Assembly: GCA_951802195.1 (NCBI GenBank)
Contig: OX637623.1
Span: forward strand, 620,001-684,000
DNA from: Tausonia pullulans
Lineage: Eukaryota; Basidiomycota; Tremellomycetes; Cystofilobasidiales; Mrakiaceae
Reading direction: 5' to 3'
DNA: 64,000 bases
The notes under the pieces were generated by a model. It ran no database searches. It had not been told where the DNA came from and was given only the letters and a program-made list of their open reading frames with translations. Below are positions 32,566 through 45,302 of this stretch, one piece after another; the stretch's first letter is position 1; every line of letters starts with the position of its first letter. The position numbers were made by a program, and so were the translations under genes.

Positions 32566-35017
32566 TTAGATGATACCCGTGGCCGTCTTCTCCGTTGCCT
32601 CCTCAGGCGGCGCAAAGAATGACCCGTCGAGGACACCCCCAAACTTCTTCCTCCTCTGTTGCTCCTCCTCAGCGACGGCTCCCCCTTCAGGCTTGATCGT
32701 ACCCTCGCCGTCCTCATCCTCCTCGTCGTCCTGAAAGAGGCTCCCAAAGACCTCGCTCGGCCGCTCGATACACATACGGACAACCTCTCCGAGCGTCGTG
32801 TCCGTCGATGCCTTTCGAGGGTTTGAGCTGGAAGGGGAATGCGGGGGAGGCTTCGAGTCGGAAGAGAAGGCTGGAGAAGAAAAGGAAGGGAAGGCGAAAA
32901 GGGCGGAGGATCCGCCGCTGGACGAGGTGGCTGAGGGGACCCGGGACATCTTGACGTCTGCTTGGGGGGAGGTGGAGCGAACGAGGCTGAAAGGAGGTAG
33001 AGGCCCGTCGAATCAGCCGTGCGCTGGAGTCGAAGAGAAATAGTGGGAGGCTCACTTGGGCGTGAACACGAGAGCAAGGTTCGTAGAAGTCATGAGGTTC
33101 GTCGATGATCGTCGAGCAACGTCGTGCAAGAGGTCTGGGCCAGCAATTGGTCAGACCAGGAGCAGAGAGCAAACGGGTGGCGCAAGAGTCAAGGGCTCAC
33201 GCATGACGTAACCGAGCAAAACTTGGGCTTGTGGCGTGAGACGACCAACGATCTCTTCCCGAACGTAGGTGAGCGACCTCTGGAGCGCTGGGGGAGGCGG
33301 TCCCGAGTGCCCTCCACCGCTACTTGGGAGAGGTATAGATGGGCAGCGGGCGATGGTCTCGTACACTGAGGAGTGAAACAGAGGCTCTGGAAGGTCGCGG
33401 AAGTACTTCTTGAGAAGGACCTGTGAATGAAGAGAAAACGACGTTAGCTGATGAGTGGCGAGAAGAGCTGAACGGCATGCGACTGACCGCTGCGAGATGG
33501 GGATCTGCGTAGGTCGAGAGCTGGACGGGCGAGCCTGATGGGTGTCGACACGAAAGAGTATCAACAGGCAGCCTCGAGAGCAGATCGAGGAGGCGGCGAT
33601 GACGACGATGACGAACCATGGTTGAACGACTCGCTGATCATCCTCAGCACACCGGCGCTCGCGCTCCGTCGAAAGAGGCCCTCAGTATTCATGTAGGCTC
33701 CATCCTCAGAGCGGAGGAATCCAACGCTGGCCTCGACGACGGCGGGGAGCGCGAAAGGCGGCTCGGCGCCCATGAGGTCTTCCAGGGGAGCGCCAAACTG
33801 TTGTGAGGTCGCCGTCCTGGGTGGTGGCGTCGGGTAGGTAATTGTGGGCTCGAGTTTGAGGTTGGCCCTGACAAGCAGAGAGACCAAAGGAGAGGAGTTT
33901 TAGCCAGGGAGCCGATCAAGACGTTGGGGACGCGAGACTTACCGCATTGTTTCTGGCGGGATGAGCAGCTGGTGGACCGGAAGGTGCACAGCCAAGGCCG
34001 AGAGTGTTGGCGCGTAGACAAGCTTCCGGTGGAATTTAGGCGAGATGAGCGGTGAAGCGATGGAGAAGAGCACTGTGGTGAGGTTGGTTAGTGTGACAAG
34101 ATGCGACCGCATCATAACTCGATATGGCAGATTTACTCTTGGTCCAGAAGGTCGGATGGACAATGAACTGACAGAGCGCGAACATAAGGCCATACCAGCG
34201 GGTCAGAAAGGCAGACGGAGCGTGCAGTGAGAGTCCACGCACAAGGCTCTTGAGATTCTTGCGAAAGCTCCGGCCGAGCCGCCGGTAGCTCGACATCAGC
34301 CACGTCCACGAGGGCGCATTGATGGCGCCAGCCGCAAAGACGACAAGGACGTAGTCCTGTTCGACGAAGACTGAAGAACAGGGGTCAATAGACCGACAGC
34401 GATGACTGGAAGCACGTAACAAGAGGACGGACGGGAGAACGTGTTGACAAGCCGGTCGAGGAGGACTTGCGGGAGCACCTCCTTAGGATCTGGCAAGCTC
34501 GAGCAGTCGAAGCAGATAATAGGTCGCACTCTGTCGAGGAGAGTGGGAAAAGTCGGGTATAAATGGCGTCAGAACGTGGCGCGAAGAAGCGGGGCCAGGA
34601 TGACACGTCTTACGACTACCACCTTGACGCGTCCACTCACAGCGTGTCGACGCCCGCCTGCCAAATGATTCTCTCCATCACCGCGTCCAGCGAGTCCTCT
34701 GTCTCATCCTCCTCGTCCTCCTCTGCGACGCCGTCCGAATTCTTGCCGTCGTTGCTGTCGAGACTCGGCCGGCCCGTCGCGTACAAGCCCAAGCCCGCCC
34801 GGTAGACAGACGACGCATTTGAGAGCGTCGAGGCTCGCGAGCCCGCGCGAGATCGGCGGGCGATGGAGTGATAGTAGGGCGAGTCTGGCAGCGGCTGGTG
34901 AGAAGCGGTGGTGGATGAAGTTGAGTGAGCGGGGGCGTGGGCGAGCTTGGAGCGGAGAGTCGTCGACGCCGTCCAGGAGGAAGGAGGAGCGCCAGAGGAC
35001 GATGGTGGAGAGGTCAT
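32566..35017 (-). CDS. CRAL-TRIO (BCH-like) plus RhoGAP protein (Ecm25 / p50RhoGAP type)
   Basis: GTPase-activating protein for Rho-family GTPases, expected at cortical or endocytic membranes. N-terminus Ser-rich (MTSPPSSSGAPPSSW) with an acidic run. A lipid-binding CRAL-TRIO-like module follows: ICFDCSSLPDPKEVLPQVL, YVLVVFAAGAINAPSWTWL, SYRRLGRSFRKNLKSL, FIVHPTFWTK, LISPKFHRKLVY. Then the RhoGAP domain: PFALPAVVEASVGFL, NTEGLFRRSAS (arginine finger), LLKKYFRDLPEPLFHSSVY, LTPQAQVLLGYVMRLLHDV and NLMTSTNLALVFTPNLV. The C-terminus is Ser/Pro and acidic, ending EKTATGII with TAA at 32568-32566. About nine introns. Domain order matches ARHGAP1 and yeast Ecm25; all key GAP residues visible. Confidence 0.9.
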
Positions 35018-35761
35018 GATAGTTTGGGGGCGGGCGCTGGCGTAGACGGGCCGCTAGGCAGGCCGGGGCGGATGATGGGAAGGGGGAGGGCGAGGGTGAG
35101 GGTGAGAGTGAGGGTGAGACTGGAGGGCGGGTGGATCGGTGGGTGATTGTTCGGGGAGACAGACGGAGGGAGACGAGAGCACGTGCGGTCGCTTCCCCGC
35201 CTCGGCCGTCTCTTATCCACCCCGCTCAGCTCGCGCGCGGTTCAGGCGGAGAGAAGGGTCAGGTGTAGTCCTCGAACAAAGAATGCGACGTAGAAGAGAC
35301 CCGGAGACATTATCTCATCTTGGAGGTCGCCGCCCGCATGGCTCCCTGGCGTCGCCAGCATGTGCTTTCCTGCGCTCTGCTTGTCTGACCTTATGACAAA
35401 CTACCCCTGTCTTCAGATTGAATGGCCGTAACTGCTGCGTGGCGGGCATGCAGACTCCCCCACCCTTCTCGTTGATGACCCGCTCTCCTCGGAATGATTC
35501 AGACGAGATATCTACGTGTATGGCCCAGGCTTGCATCTTTCGATCGATCACGGCGTCAGAAAAAAGAGAAAAGGGAGGCGACGTTTCCCGACCCAACGGG
35601 CATGCAAGAGGCCAGCTTCCCCGTCAGCCACCACACCCACCACCAGCCTCTTCCCCACCTCGCTCTTCTCGCTCTTCTTGCTCGTCTCGCTCGGCTCCCT
35701 CCGAGCCCTTCCACTCGCTCGGGCTTCAGTTCTTCCTCTCCCTTCTCTCACGCGGCCAGGG
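35018..35761. promoter_or_regulatory. Divergent intergenic region RhoGAP / secreted protein
   Basis: About 745 bases between divergent starts. Contains a hexamer-like (GAGGGT/GAGAGT) repeat at about 35085-35120 and a GA/CT-rich tract next to each start; otherwise nothing recognised. Confidence 0.45.
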
Positions 35762-37972
35762 ATGTGGCCCTTATCCTTATCGCCGCTTCTCCCCGCGCCT
35801 CTCCTCGCCCTCGTCTTCGCGTTGGCGTTGTCGCTCGTCATCGGCTCCGTATCGGCGGCGTCGCTCGTGCCTCCGCCGCCGTCGTTCCTTCTCTCCTCGC
35901 CCCCTCCTTCAGACTCTGTCCCGCCCGTCCTCGTCAGTGACGCCCGTTCCAACGCGCCGCTGTCCTCAAGCTGCAGCGAGGCCCGAGGCAGCAGCAGCTG
36001 CCCTCATACCCTCTCCCGACGCGGCAACTACGCGGGCTTCGATGACCCTCGACCTGGAGGAGGCCAGATGCTCACGGTGCGTGTCTTCTCTCTTCTATCC
36101 ATACTACTTCTCTAGGACCTGTCGGCGGCCGAGCGGACGGGATTCGCGCTGACTGTCCCTGTCCCCTTTCATTCTCGCGTGCCTTCACCCGTTCGTGGTT
36201 CCCTCACCCTCTCACCCTCCAGTTCATCGATGTCACGTATCCCCAGGGCCTCGGCGAGCCGCTCAACATCATCCTCTCGGCCGACTCGGACAAGGCCGTC
36301 CTTGTCGACAGCGACCAGGATGGCGGGTTCCGCAACTATGCACTCTCGCTGAACTTTGGAGCCGGTCAGTCCCCTCGTCGCGCGCGCTGAGGCGCCTTCC
36401 CTCGTCACTGAACAGCCTCATACTCCCTCCTGCAGAGTGTCTGAATGTCCTCAACCCCGGAGGCCAGAGGGCCAACCTGGGAGACGGCCAAGGGGAGCGT
36501 GAGTCATCCACTCTTTCTCGGCGCATGCGCCCTGGCCTTCGACCCCTCTTGTCCACTTCCCCTCACTCTTCACAATGGGGTGCTGACGTAGACATTCCCT
36601 TCGATTGCTCGAAAAGTGAATCAGACGGCCGAGCTTCGGTACAACTTTGGTGATATCGTGAGTGTCTTCTTCATGTTGTGTTCTCTCGATGCATGGCGGT
36701 AGGGGCAGCCGCCGAGACGTGTTGCGTATGCACTCGCCATCCGATGTGCGCGCTGCGTCGGCCGAAAGGAGAGGTCGGCATTCGGCCGCTTGACCCTCTG
36801 CATTCACTCAAGTGAGAGAGTCAAGCCTCTTGGGAGGAGAGCTTGGCGCGCGCGACTTGGCGGCGGAAGTCGAAATCGCGCGCCGAGATCTCGAGGCGCA
36901 GGGGGGAAGGGCGATGCCTCCGTCTTTGCGCTACGTTCCACAGGCAATGACTGACATAGCATTTTCCCTTCAGTACTTTGGGACGTGCAGAGAGACAATT
37001 CAGGGAGGAGGTGAGTAATGCGATCTCTCACCTGCGCCCACCTCGGCTGACTTGAGGTACGACCTCATCTTCAAGGTCACTTCCGCTACTGGACGCAGAA
37101 GAACACGGGAGCCTACTTCATTGCGTGAGCAAATAAACGCGCCTTCGTTGTAACAAAGCTGCTCACGCTTTTCTTGCCACAACAGCGCATCTATAGAGCA
37201 GGATCTCGCTTGTGAGAGGGTGGTCTCGCCTGCACTTTACCGGCCTCAGTCCTGATCTGTAGCCATTCATTTCCGCTCTAGCCGGTCATGACATTGTCTA
37301 CAATGGGGTGAGTCACATGGCCCCCGATCCCTCCTGAACTGGCCTGACAGGCCGCTCTTCCTTTCCATGCAGTACGACCTCGGCCGGGACGAGGTCATCA
37401 GCTACGCCACATATGGCGTAAACAGCGACAAGTTCGTTGAGACGCGCAACGTGACGAACCAGACAACATTCGAGGGCACGAGCACGTTCAACAAGTTAGG
37501 ACGGGCTTCTTTCTCGAGCTAGCCCGGAGTCTCGTGCTGACTCGTGTTCTCAGCTTCACATACCTGACGTCGACGAAGTACATCTCGGGCCTCCTGGCCA
37601 ACTCGTCCGGTCCGTAGTTGATCTCGACCTCAACCCGCGCGCAATTGTTATGCGATTCTTGCTGATGCTTGCCCTGACCTGATTGACAGACGGCATCAAC
37701 CACTACCTCACCGTCGAGGAAGACGGCCTTCCCGCTATCGACGGCCTCGTTGCCGTCATGACAGTCAAAATCACTGACTACCCGCCAGAGTGCGTCTCTA
37801 GGCTGACGAGGGACGTCAGTCTGATTCTGACTGACCATGCCCTGCTCTCTCCAGCTACAAGAAGAAGTCCAGCGCCTGGCGATCCATCAGAGGTCCTTCG
37901 AGCGTCGCCGTTGGTCTCGTAGGCGTGCTCTGCACGCTCGCCGGCCTGGCTTGGACACTGCCGTTGGCCTAG
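35762..37972 (+). CDS. Uncharacterised secreted protein with C-terminal hydrophobic anchor
   Basis: Not assigned to a named family. The start MWPLSLSPLLPAPLLALVF, running on through ALALSLVIGSVSAA, is a clear signal peptide or signal anchor. A ~280-residue ectodomain follows with phrases such as FIDVTYPQGLGEPLNIILS, AECLNVLNPGGQRANLG, YNFGDIYFGTCRETIQGG, HFRYWTQKNTGAYFIA, HDIVYNGYDLGRDEVISYA and DGINHYLTVEEDGLPAIDG. It holds N-glycosylation sequons (NQT, NVT, NFT, NSS) and a few Cys. The C-terminus (SSVAVGLVGVLCTLAGLAW, then TLPLA, TAG at 37970-37972) is a terminal hydrophobic helix, consistent with GPI addition or a single-pass anchor. About ten short introns. The pattern suggests a conserved basidiomycete cell-surface or ER-lumen protein; function is unknown. 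Confidence 0.75.
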
Positions 37973-38291
37973 ATAGACAAGAGACAGGCGGAGGTGGCTG
38001 CGATCTTTAGAGACGACGACGGATGTATAGGGAACGGCTTGGGAAGCTATGATGCATAGATATCCGGGAGGGGAGGAAGCGTTGAGCGTTATCTCCTAAG
38101 TTACCTTGTTTACGTCAATGTGCATCGCGAGTCAAGAAAGAGAGGAATGGCGCGCGCACGAGAGGAGGCAGGAGCCGAGGTCCGGGCGCCGAAACCCAGA
38201 GGCAGCATTTTGGAGACGCCCGGACAGGGAAGAGAGAGCCGACCACCACCTCCCCTCCACTCCCCCCCCCTTCCGACCCTCATCCTTCAGC
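37973..38291. other. Spacer before BMS1
   Basis: About 320 bases with the BMS1 upstream region (C-rich tract just before the ATG). Nothing else recognised. Confidence 0.5.
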
Positions 38292-41200
38292 ATGGAGAGG
38301 CCCGCCAAGGCGCATCGCGCGCCCCAGTCTGGTCGATCGGCCGAGAAGAAGAAGGACGCCAAGGACAAGGGCGCGAAGAAGCAGGGCTTCAATGAGAAGG
38401 TCAAGCCCGCCACCCTGCCGCACCCACCACCTCCTTCGCGTCTGGCCTACCTTGATCGGTTGACCTCGACTGACACTTCTTCGATGATTGTTGCCTGCTG
38501 CTAAAGGCCTTCGCCCCTACCTCAGGTCGTAAGGCCAATATCCAAGGTCGGCGCAAGGCCGAGAAGGACCAGACTAGGCTCCATGTCCCGCTTGTCAACC
38601 GGACGCCAGAGGAGGAACCGCCTCCCGTCGTCATTGCGCTCGTTGGACCTCCCGGAGTAAGTGCACTCAGTATCTTCTCGATGGAGGGGAACAAACGAAG
38701 CCGACTTGCCTTGACGAAACGTGACATCGACTGATTCACCGTTGTCGAACGCGCACCAACTTTCCCTCAGGTCGGCAAGTCGACACTTCTCAAGTCGCTC
38801 GTCAAGCGCTTCACCAAGCACAACCTTAGCGAGGTCCGCGGCCCCGTCACGGTTGTCTCTGGTACGATGTGCCTTCTCTTGTATACACCCCTGAGACCAC
38901 GACGACGACGACGACGCGTTGTGTTGCGCATCGGCCTGACGACATCTTGTTCGCTCCCCTATCGCGTCGTCCCTCAGGCAAGACTCGCCGGCTCACGTTC
39001 ATCGAATGCGCCAACGACCTGAACGCCATGATTGACATTGGTAAGGTCGCCGATCTCGTCCTGCTCATGATTGACGGCTCGTTCGGATTCGAGATGGTCC
39101 GTCGCCTTCTTGCCCGTACTGTCCCTTTCTCGTCCACCTGTCTCGTCCTGACTAGTGCCTCGTCCGTCTTCTGTGCTGTGACTCTTACAGGAGACCTTTG
39201 AGTTCCTCAACATCCTCCAGGCTCACGGTTTCCCCAAGGTCATCGGTGTCCTTACCCACCTCGACCTCATCAAGAAGACCGCGACCTTGCGTGCGCAGAA
39301 GAAGACTCTCAAGATGCGGTTCTGGAAGGAGATCTATCAGGGCGCCAAGCTCTTCTACCTCTCAGGCGTCATGAACGGTCGATACCCGGACACGGAGATC
39401 CAAAACTTGGGGAGGTTCATCAGCGTCATGAAGTTCCGGCCGCTCGTGTTCCGCAACACCCGTCAGTGGCTGTCCCGTCTGTTTCGAGAGCGCATACGAT
39501 GGCTGACACTCTTCTTCCATTCCTCAGATCCGTACCTCCTCGCCGACCGTCTCCAGGACTTGACTCCTCCCCAGGCTATCGCGGAGAACCCCACGTGAGT
39601 CGCAACAGCATGTAACGGTCGAGCTGTTTGCTTTCTCAAGGCTGACACTCTCTCTCCAGCATCGACCGCACCATCACCCTCTACGGTTACCTCCGTGGCA
39701 CCAACATGCCCGCCTCGGGCGCCAAGGTTCACATCCCAGGAGCCGGTGACCTCACGGTCGCGTCGATCGAGAAGCTCAAGGACCCGTGCCCCTTGCCGAC
39801 GATCGAAGGCGAGAAGCGGCGAAAGATGGGAGAGAAGGGCAAGCTCATTCATGCGCCTATGAGCGATGTTGGAGGCGTCATGTTTGACAAGGACGCGGTT
39901 TACGTCAATGTTATGGGCTCGTTCACCCGCCGGAAGGAGGGGGAGGAGCTCGACGAGGGTCGTCAGAATGGTGCGTCCGGATGTGTAATGTCCGTCAGCG
40001 TGTTCCTCACCGGCTGACGGCTCACGCATCCTTCGCCCTCTTACAGTCTTCCAGGGGGAGGGCGAGCGCATGGTCATGGATCTCCAGGACGTCCCGGAGA
40101 CGCTCGCTGAGCGCGTCGCCAACTCGGACATCCGCCTCTTCGGCTCTTCGTCTCAGCCGCTCACCATCGGCCGGCAGCGTCGGAGCGCCGGCGGTGGGGT
40201 AGACGACCTCAACGAGGAGGACTACGAGGGCGCCGACGACGACGACGATGACGACGAGGACATGGACGACTTTGGTAGCGAGGAAGACGACGACGAGGGC
40301 GAGTACGACCTCGAGGAAGGCGATGAAGACGACGAGACGCCTCGTGCGAGCTCGTCCAAGCTCGTGAACACCGGCCGGACGTCAGCTCGTGTCCGTCCCG
40401 GGCTCCCCTCGTCCGCCGGCGTCAAGACGGACGCTTCTCGCGCGGACGACGGCGGAGAGTCTGACTCGGATTCGGACGTCGACCTCTCCGGTGCGGGTGG
40501 TTTCATCCAGGACGGCGCCAACATCGATATCGATTCGGACGAGGACGACTTTGAGAACGGCGACGGCGAGGACGACGTCCCCCGGTGGAAGTCGAGCCTT
40601 GCCGACCGAGCGCGCGAGGAGTTCGAGGGCCGGGTCAAATCCAAGCCGCGGAACCTCATGAAGCTCATCTACCAGTCTGAGCTTACGCCGGAGGAGATCG
40701 TCGGCGGGGCGACGTCCAAGGCGGATGTCCTTGCTGGCGCGGCGGCGGATGGCTCGGACGACCTCTTCCAGCTCAGGAAGGCCGCTGCTACTGGGGCTGA
40801 CGACGAGGCCGACCAGCTCAAGGCGAAGCTCGATCTTGTCGCACTCGCCATCTGGGACGCCGAGGACACGCTCGACTCTATCCGCTCGCGGTTTATTACG
40901 GGCGAGCACGGCGAGGACGGTGCCGAAGGCGAGGGTGATGGTGGTGCTGGCGGGGGAGGCTATGAGTCGGACGGCGGCGACTTTGAGGACCTCGAGGCAA
41001 CTGGTGGTGCTGGTGACGACAACGAGGCCAACGACGATGAGGCCGACGACGAGGCGAAGCGCGCCGAGGCGCTCGCGTCCAAGAAGGCTGCACTCAAGCG
41101 CAAGTTCGACGAGCAGTACGACGATGACGACGATGAGGACAAGATGGATTTCTACGACGAGAAGAAGGAGGAAATGGCTCGTCAACTCCAGCTGAACCGG

Positions 41201-42661
41201 GAGGAGTTCGCCGACGACGACGATGAGACCCGTGCCATGGTTGAGGGCTACCGGCCGGGCTCGTACGTCCGTATCGAGCTCACGGGGATCGCCTGCGAGA
41301 TGGTGGAGAACTTTGATCCCCGCTTCCCCATCATCGTCGGAGGGATCCTTCCCGCCGAGGAGCGGTTCGGGTTCCTTACCGTCCGCATCAAGCGTCACCG
41401 CTGGCACGCTAAGATTCTCAAGACGAACGACCCGCTCATCTTCTCGCTCGGCTGGCGGCGGTTCCAGTCGCTCCCGATCTACCATCTCGACGACCACTCG
41501 ATCCGGAATCGGCTACTTAAGTACACTCCGGAGCACATGCACTGCGCGGCGACTTTCTATGGACCCGTCTCGCTCCCGAATACGGGCTTCTGTGCTTTCA
41601 ACACACTTGACGGCTCCCGCCCCGGGTTCCGCATCTCGGCGACCGGCGTTGTCCTCGACGTTGACCGGTCGACCAAGATTGTCAAGAAGCTCAAACTCAC
41701 GGGTGTCCCCTACAAGATCTTCAAGAACACGGCTTTCATCAAGGACATGTTCAACTCGGCGCTTGAGGTGGCCAAGTTCGAGGGCGCCGCCGTTCGGACC
41801 GTCTCAGGCATCCGTGGTCAGATTAAGAAGGCGCTCGCCAAGCCCGACGGCGCCTACCGTGCTGCCTTCGAGGACAAGATTCTCATGAGCGGTGAGCGCC
41901 TCGCCCACATCCCCCTTGCTTCTGCTCTCTTATTCATCGCCGTTTCCCATCAGATATCGTCTTCCTCCGTGCCTGGCTCTCGGTCGAACCCCGCAAGTTT
42001 TACAACCCGGTCACCTCGCTGCTGCTTGCCGACAAATCGTCGTGGGAGGGAATGCGTCTCACCGGTCGCGTCCGGCACGAGAATAGCATCCGGACGCCGC
42101 TCAAGGTGGACTCGACGTACAAGGTGTGTCCTCGTCCTACTCACTTCGCTTGCTCCTCTCCCCGCTGACCCTCTCCTCCCTTCTTCAGCCCATCGAGCGC
42201 ACGACGCGCCGCTTTAACCCGCTCAAGGTGCCCCGGGCGCTCCAGGCCTCGCTGCCGTACGCGTCCAAGACCAAGGCGATGAAGCCGCAGTCGAAGCCGA
42301 CGTACCTCCAGAAGCGGGCGGTCGTCATGTCGGCCGAGGAGAAGAAGGCGACGGCGCTCCTGCAGCAGATCCAGTCGCTTCGCAAGGACAAGGTACGTCC
42401 TTCTTGTTGTTCACATGACTGTCTCTTCCCATACGACGCTGACCACATCTACTTTCACAGGTCCAGCGCCGTCGGGACAAGCAGGAGGAGCGCAAGGATG
42501 TCCACCGCAAGAAGGAGGCCGCGATCGACGAGCGCAAGTCAGATTCGCAGAAGGAGGAGCGCCGCAAGCTCCTCCGCCTCAACTCAGTCAAGGCCAAGCG
42601 CGAGGAGGCTGGAGGAGGAGGCAAGGGTGGTGGAGGAGGCAAACGTCAGAAGAGGGACTGA
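38292..42661 (+). CDS. BMS1: Ribosome biogenesis GTPase Bms1
   Basis: Essential nucleolar GTPase of the SSU processome; binds Rcl1 and U3 snoRNP during 18S processing. N-terminus [20 protein letters not shown]-loop [19 protein letters not shown] at about residue 80, then [50 protein letters not shown] (THLD replaces NKxD) and [15 protein letters not shown]. Middle domain [16 protein letters not shown] and [11 protein letters not shown]. Then a very acidic insert (Asp/Glu runs 40225-41250) and the AARP2CN/Tsr1-like C-terminal domain: [53 protein letters not shown], and the basic end GGKRQKRD (TGA at 42659-42661). The large central exon carries the acidic region. About ten introns; about 1150 residues. 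Confidence 0.96.
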
Positions 42662-42992
42662 GGAAGGAGGGACTCCTGCATTCCGATTGCATGGCCATGT
42701 TTTGCCATTCTCAGTTCAGCCTCTTGAGAGGGCGAGCAACCCCTGGTCCGGAAGTCTCTCACGCCGGGGAGTCTGCCTCCTTCTCTGCTGCAGCTCGGGC
42801 TGACAGGTGTCAAATGCCATGAGTCGACGGCCGGTCGGAAGACGCCTGCCCGGTAAGACCCGCTTGCCGGGCGGCGGCGAGCGAGAGAGCGAGGGGAGGA
42901 GCGTCCGCGCCGTCCCCCGCGCCCTTCTCTTTTCAACCACATCTCTCTTCTCTTTCTCCTCTCCTTCTTCTTCCTACCTCTCTCTCTCAGCC
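42662..42992. promoter_or_regulatory. Spacer / MDH1 upstream region
   Basis: About 330 bases. The stretch just upstream of the MDH1 ATG (42930-42990) is almost pure CT, as is common at highly expressed basidiomycete genes. Confidence 0.45.
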
Positions 42993-44983
42993 ATGTTCGC
43001 CCTTAAGCGCACCGTCGCCTCTGCCGCCGCCTCTCGCCGTGCTTTCTCGGCCTCCCCGGCCAACCTCTCCAAGGTCGCCGTTCTCGGCGCTGGTGGTGCG
43101 TCCCTCGCCCCTTGCTCCCTTGTCGTCCGGCTCTCCTCCGGACTTTTCTACCAGCCTCTTTCTGTCCTGTTCGGCCTTCCTCTCACGCCTCAGAGGTCCT
43201 GGGGGGGCTCCGCTGGCGTTTTGCTTGAGGCTGCCTCATGCTCGGGCGATCGCTTCGCTCTCTGATCTCCTGGACGCTCGCTGCCTGCCTGTCGAACAAG
43301 GAGGGCGCGTGCTGTCTGGACCCGATCGAGCTGGTCCTAGAGAACTTCATAGGGCTCTCTTTCCGCCCCGAGACAGTCGCGAGAGAGCGATAAAGAAAGA
43401 GTGAAAGAAGGCGAGGCCTCGACGTGCCGCCAGGCGGCGCTCCGTTCTCTAGCTCTGCCCTCTTTGCTCATCGCTCGTGACTGGCCGCCTCGCCGCCTTC
43501 GCGCTTCTTCTAATGTCTCCTGAGTATCTCCTGATCCTCAAGCTGATCATTTCTCGCCTCTCCTCCATGCAGGAGGAATCGGACAGCCCCTCTCCCTTCT
43601 CCTCAAGCTCAACCCCGACGTCACTGAGCTCTCCCTCTGTAAGTGCCAGAGTACTCATCGCGCCGCCGTCCTTCGCATGCTGACACCACGTCGTTCGTTC
43701 CTCTCGCCTTTCCCAGACGACATCCGTGGTGCCCCCGGAGTTGCCGCGGACATTGGCCACGTCAACAAGAACTCCACGGTGCGTTTCCTGTCTTCATAGT
43801 CTCCCACGCTCTCCCTCCTGCGCTTGCCCCAACCGATTTCCGGGCGAGCACGCGTGCCTGTTCTCAGAGAGCGAGCGAGCGTTCTGGGCCAGGCCGCCAC
43901 CTTGTCTTCATGGATCGAGCTTGCCTCGAGACCCAGGTGACGGTTCATGGGTTTCGAACAAGCGACAGAGAGAGAGAGAAGACCATGGATCCGCGTTCTT
44001 CCGAACAGGACCCGCCCGCTGAACCACTACATACTGCCCTCCAGGTCAAGGGATACGCCGCCGAGGACCTCAAGACCGCCCTCCAGGGCTCCGAGATCAT
44101 CGTCATCCCCGCCGGTGTTCCCCGCAAGCCCGGAATGACCCGTGACGACCTCTTCAACACCAACGCCTCCATCGTTCGCGACCTCGCCAAGGCCGCCGCC
44201 GAGGTTGCCCCCAAGGCGTTCGTTCTTATCATCTCCAACCCGGTCAACTCGACGGTCCCCATCTACGCCGAGGTCTACAAGGCTGCCGGTGTCTACGACC
44301 CCAAGCGCCTCTTCGGTGTCACCACCCTCGACGTCGTTCGCGCCTCGCGCTTCCTCTCCGAGATCCAGGGCACTGACCCCAAGGACACTAAGGTCACCGT
44401 CGTGTGAGTGGGCGTCCTAGTTCGCTTTGTTTGGTCGTGGGCAAGGCAGAGGTTAATCTTCCTTTGTTCCCTCTCCTCAGCGGAGGTCACTCTGGAGCCA
44501 CCATCGTTCCCCTCCTCTCCCAGACTGCTGAGGCCAAGGGCGTTGACGGCGAGAAGTACAAGGCTCTTGTCAACCGCATCCAGTTCGGTGGTGATGAGGT
44601 CGTCAAGGCCAAGGACGGAGCCGGATCTGCCACCCTCTCGATGGCCTACGGCACGTCTCGCTGTCCCCTGCTCTTGCACGCCATCTTCGGTGCTAACGAC
44701 GCGCTTGTCTCTACATCCAGCCGCCGCCGATTTCACCAAGGACCTCCTTAAGGCCATGAAGGGCGAGAAGGGCATTGTTGCCCCGACCTTCGTCGAGTCC
44801 CCGCTCTTCGCCGACCAGGGCATCCCCTTCTTCTCGTCCAACGTCGAGCTCGGCCCGGAGGGTGTCGCCAAGATCCACCCTCTCGGTGAGCTCTCGGCCG
44901 AGGAGAAGTCGCTTCTCGAGGCCTGCCTCCCGGACCTCAAGAAGAACATCGAGAAGGGTGTCTCGTTCGTCAAGTCCGCCTGA
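42993..44983 (+). CDS. MDH1: Mitochondrial malate dehydrogenase
   Basis: Oxidises malate to oxaloacetate with NAD in the matrix TCA cycle. Presequence [19 protein letters not shown] (Arg/Ser/Ala-rich). NAD-binding [19 protein letters not shown] is split by intron 1. Then [67 protein letters not shown], the catalytic [16 protein letters not shown] (His-Asp pair), [19 protein letters not shown] and the C-terminal [14 protein letters not shown] (TGA 44981-44983). Intron 1 (about 43096-43571, ~476 nt) and the intron before [10 protein letters not shown] (about 43780-44044) are unusually long for this window. All junctions keep phase. No C-terminal SKL, so not the peroxisomal isoform. About 335 residues. 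Confidence 0.96.
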
Positions 44984-45302
44984 GCGAGGAAGGTTCTTTC
45001 CTCCCTCGATTTCGTTGGTTTTGAATAAGGTGCCCGATGATGGGGAGATAGATATGAGAACTGTGATTCCAAAAGAAGGATGAGTCGAAGAGTGAACGAC
45101 ACCTTGGCGGAGGTGGAGCTGGCTTGTGTTTGAGTGTGGCCCCCACCCCCTGTGTCGGTTAGCACCGCTGGACGAGAGCCCCTGCTTTGTCTAACCCCGC
45201 TCGCTCGGCCCTCCTTCCCTGGCTCTCGCTTGCTCTCTCCTTCCGGCCGCCCTCATCTTGCTTCTTTCGCTCAACACCCATCACTTTTTGAGCCAGCCAG
45301 CC
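44984..45302. other. Spacer MDH1 / septin
   Basis: About 320 bases, 3' flank of MDH1 and CT-rich upstream region of the septin-like gene. Nothing else recognised. Confidence 0.45.

Noticed and set aside
38880-38920. (ACG)n microsatellite
   Set aside because: Short trinucleotide run inside a BMS1 intron; common and without further context.
40382-41497. 371-residue antisense ORF across BMS1
   Set aside because: Shadow of the acidic, low-complexity BMS1 exon; composition follows the sense codons and no domain is visible.
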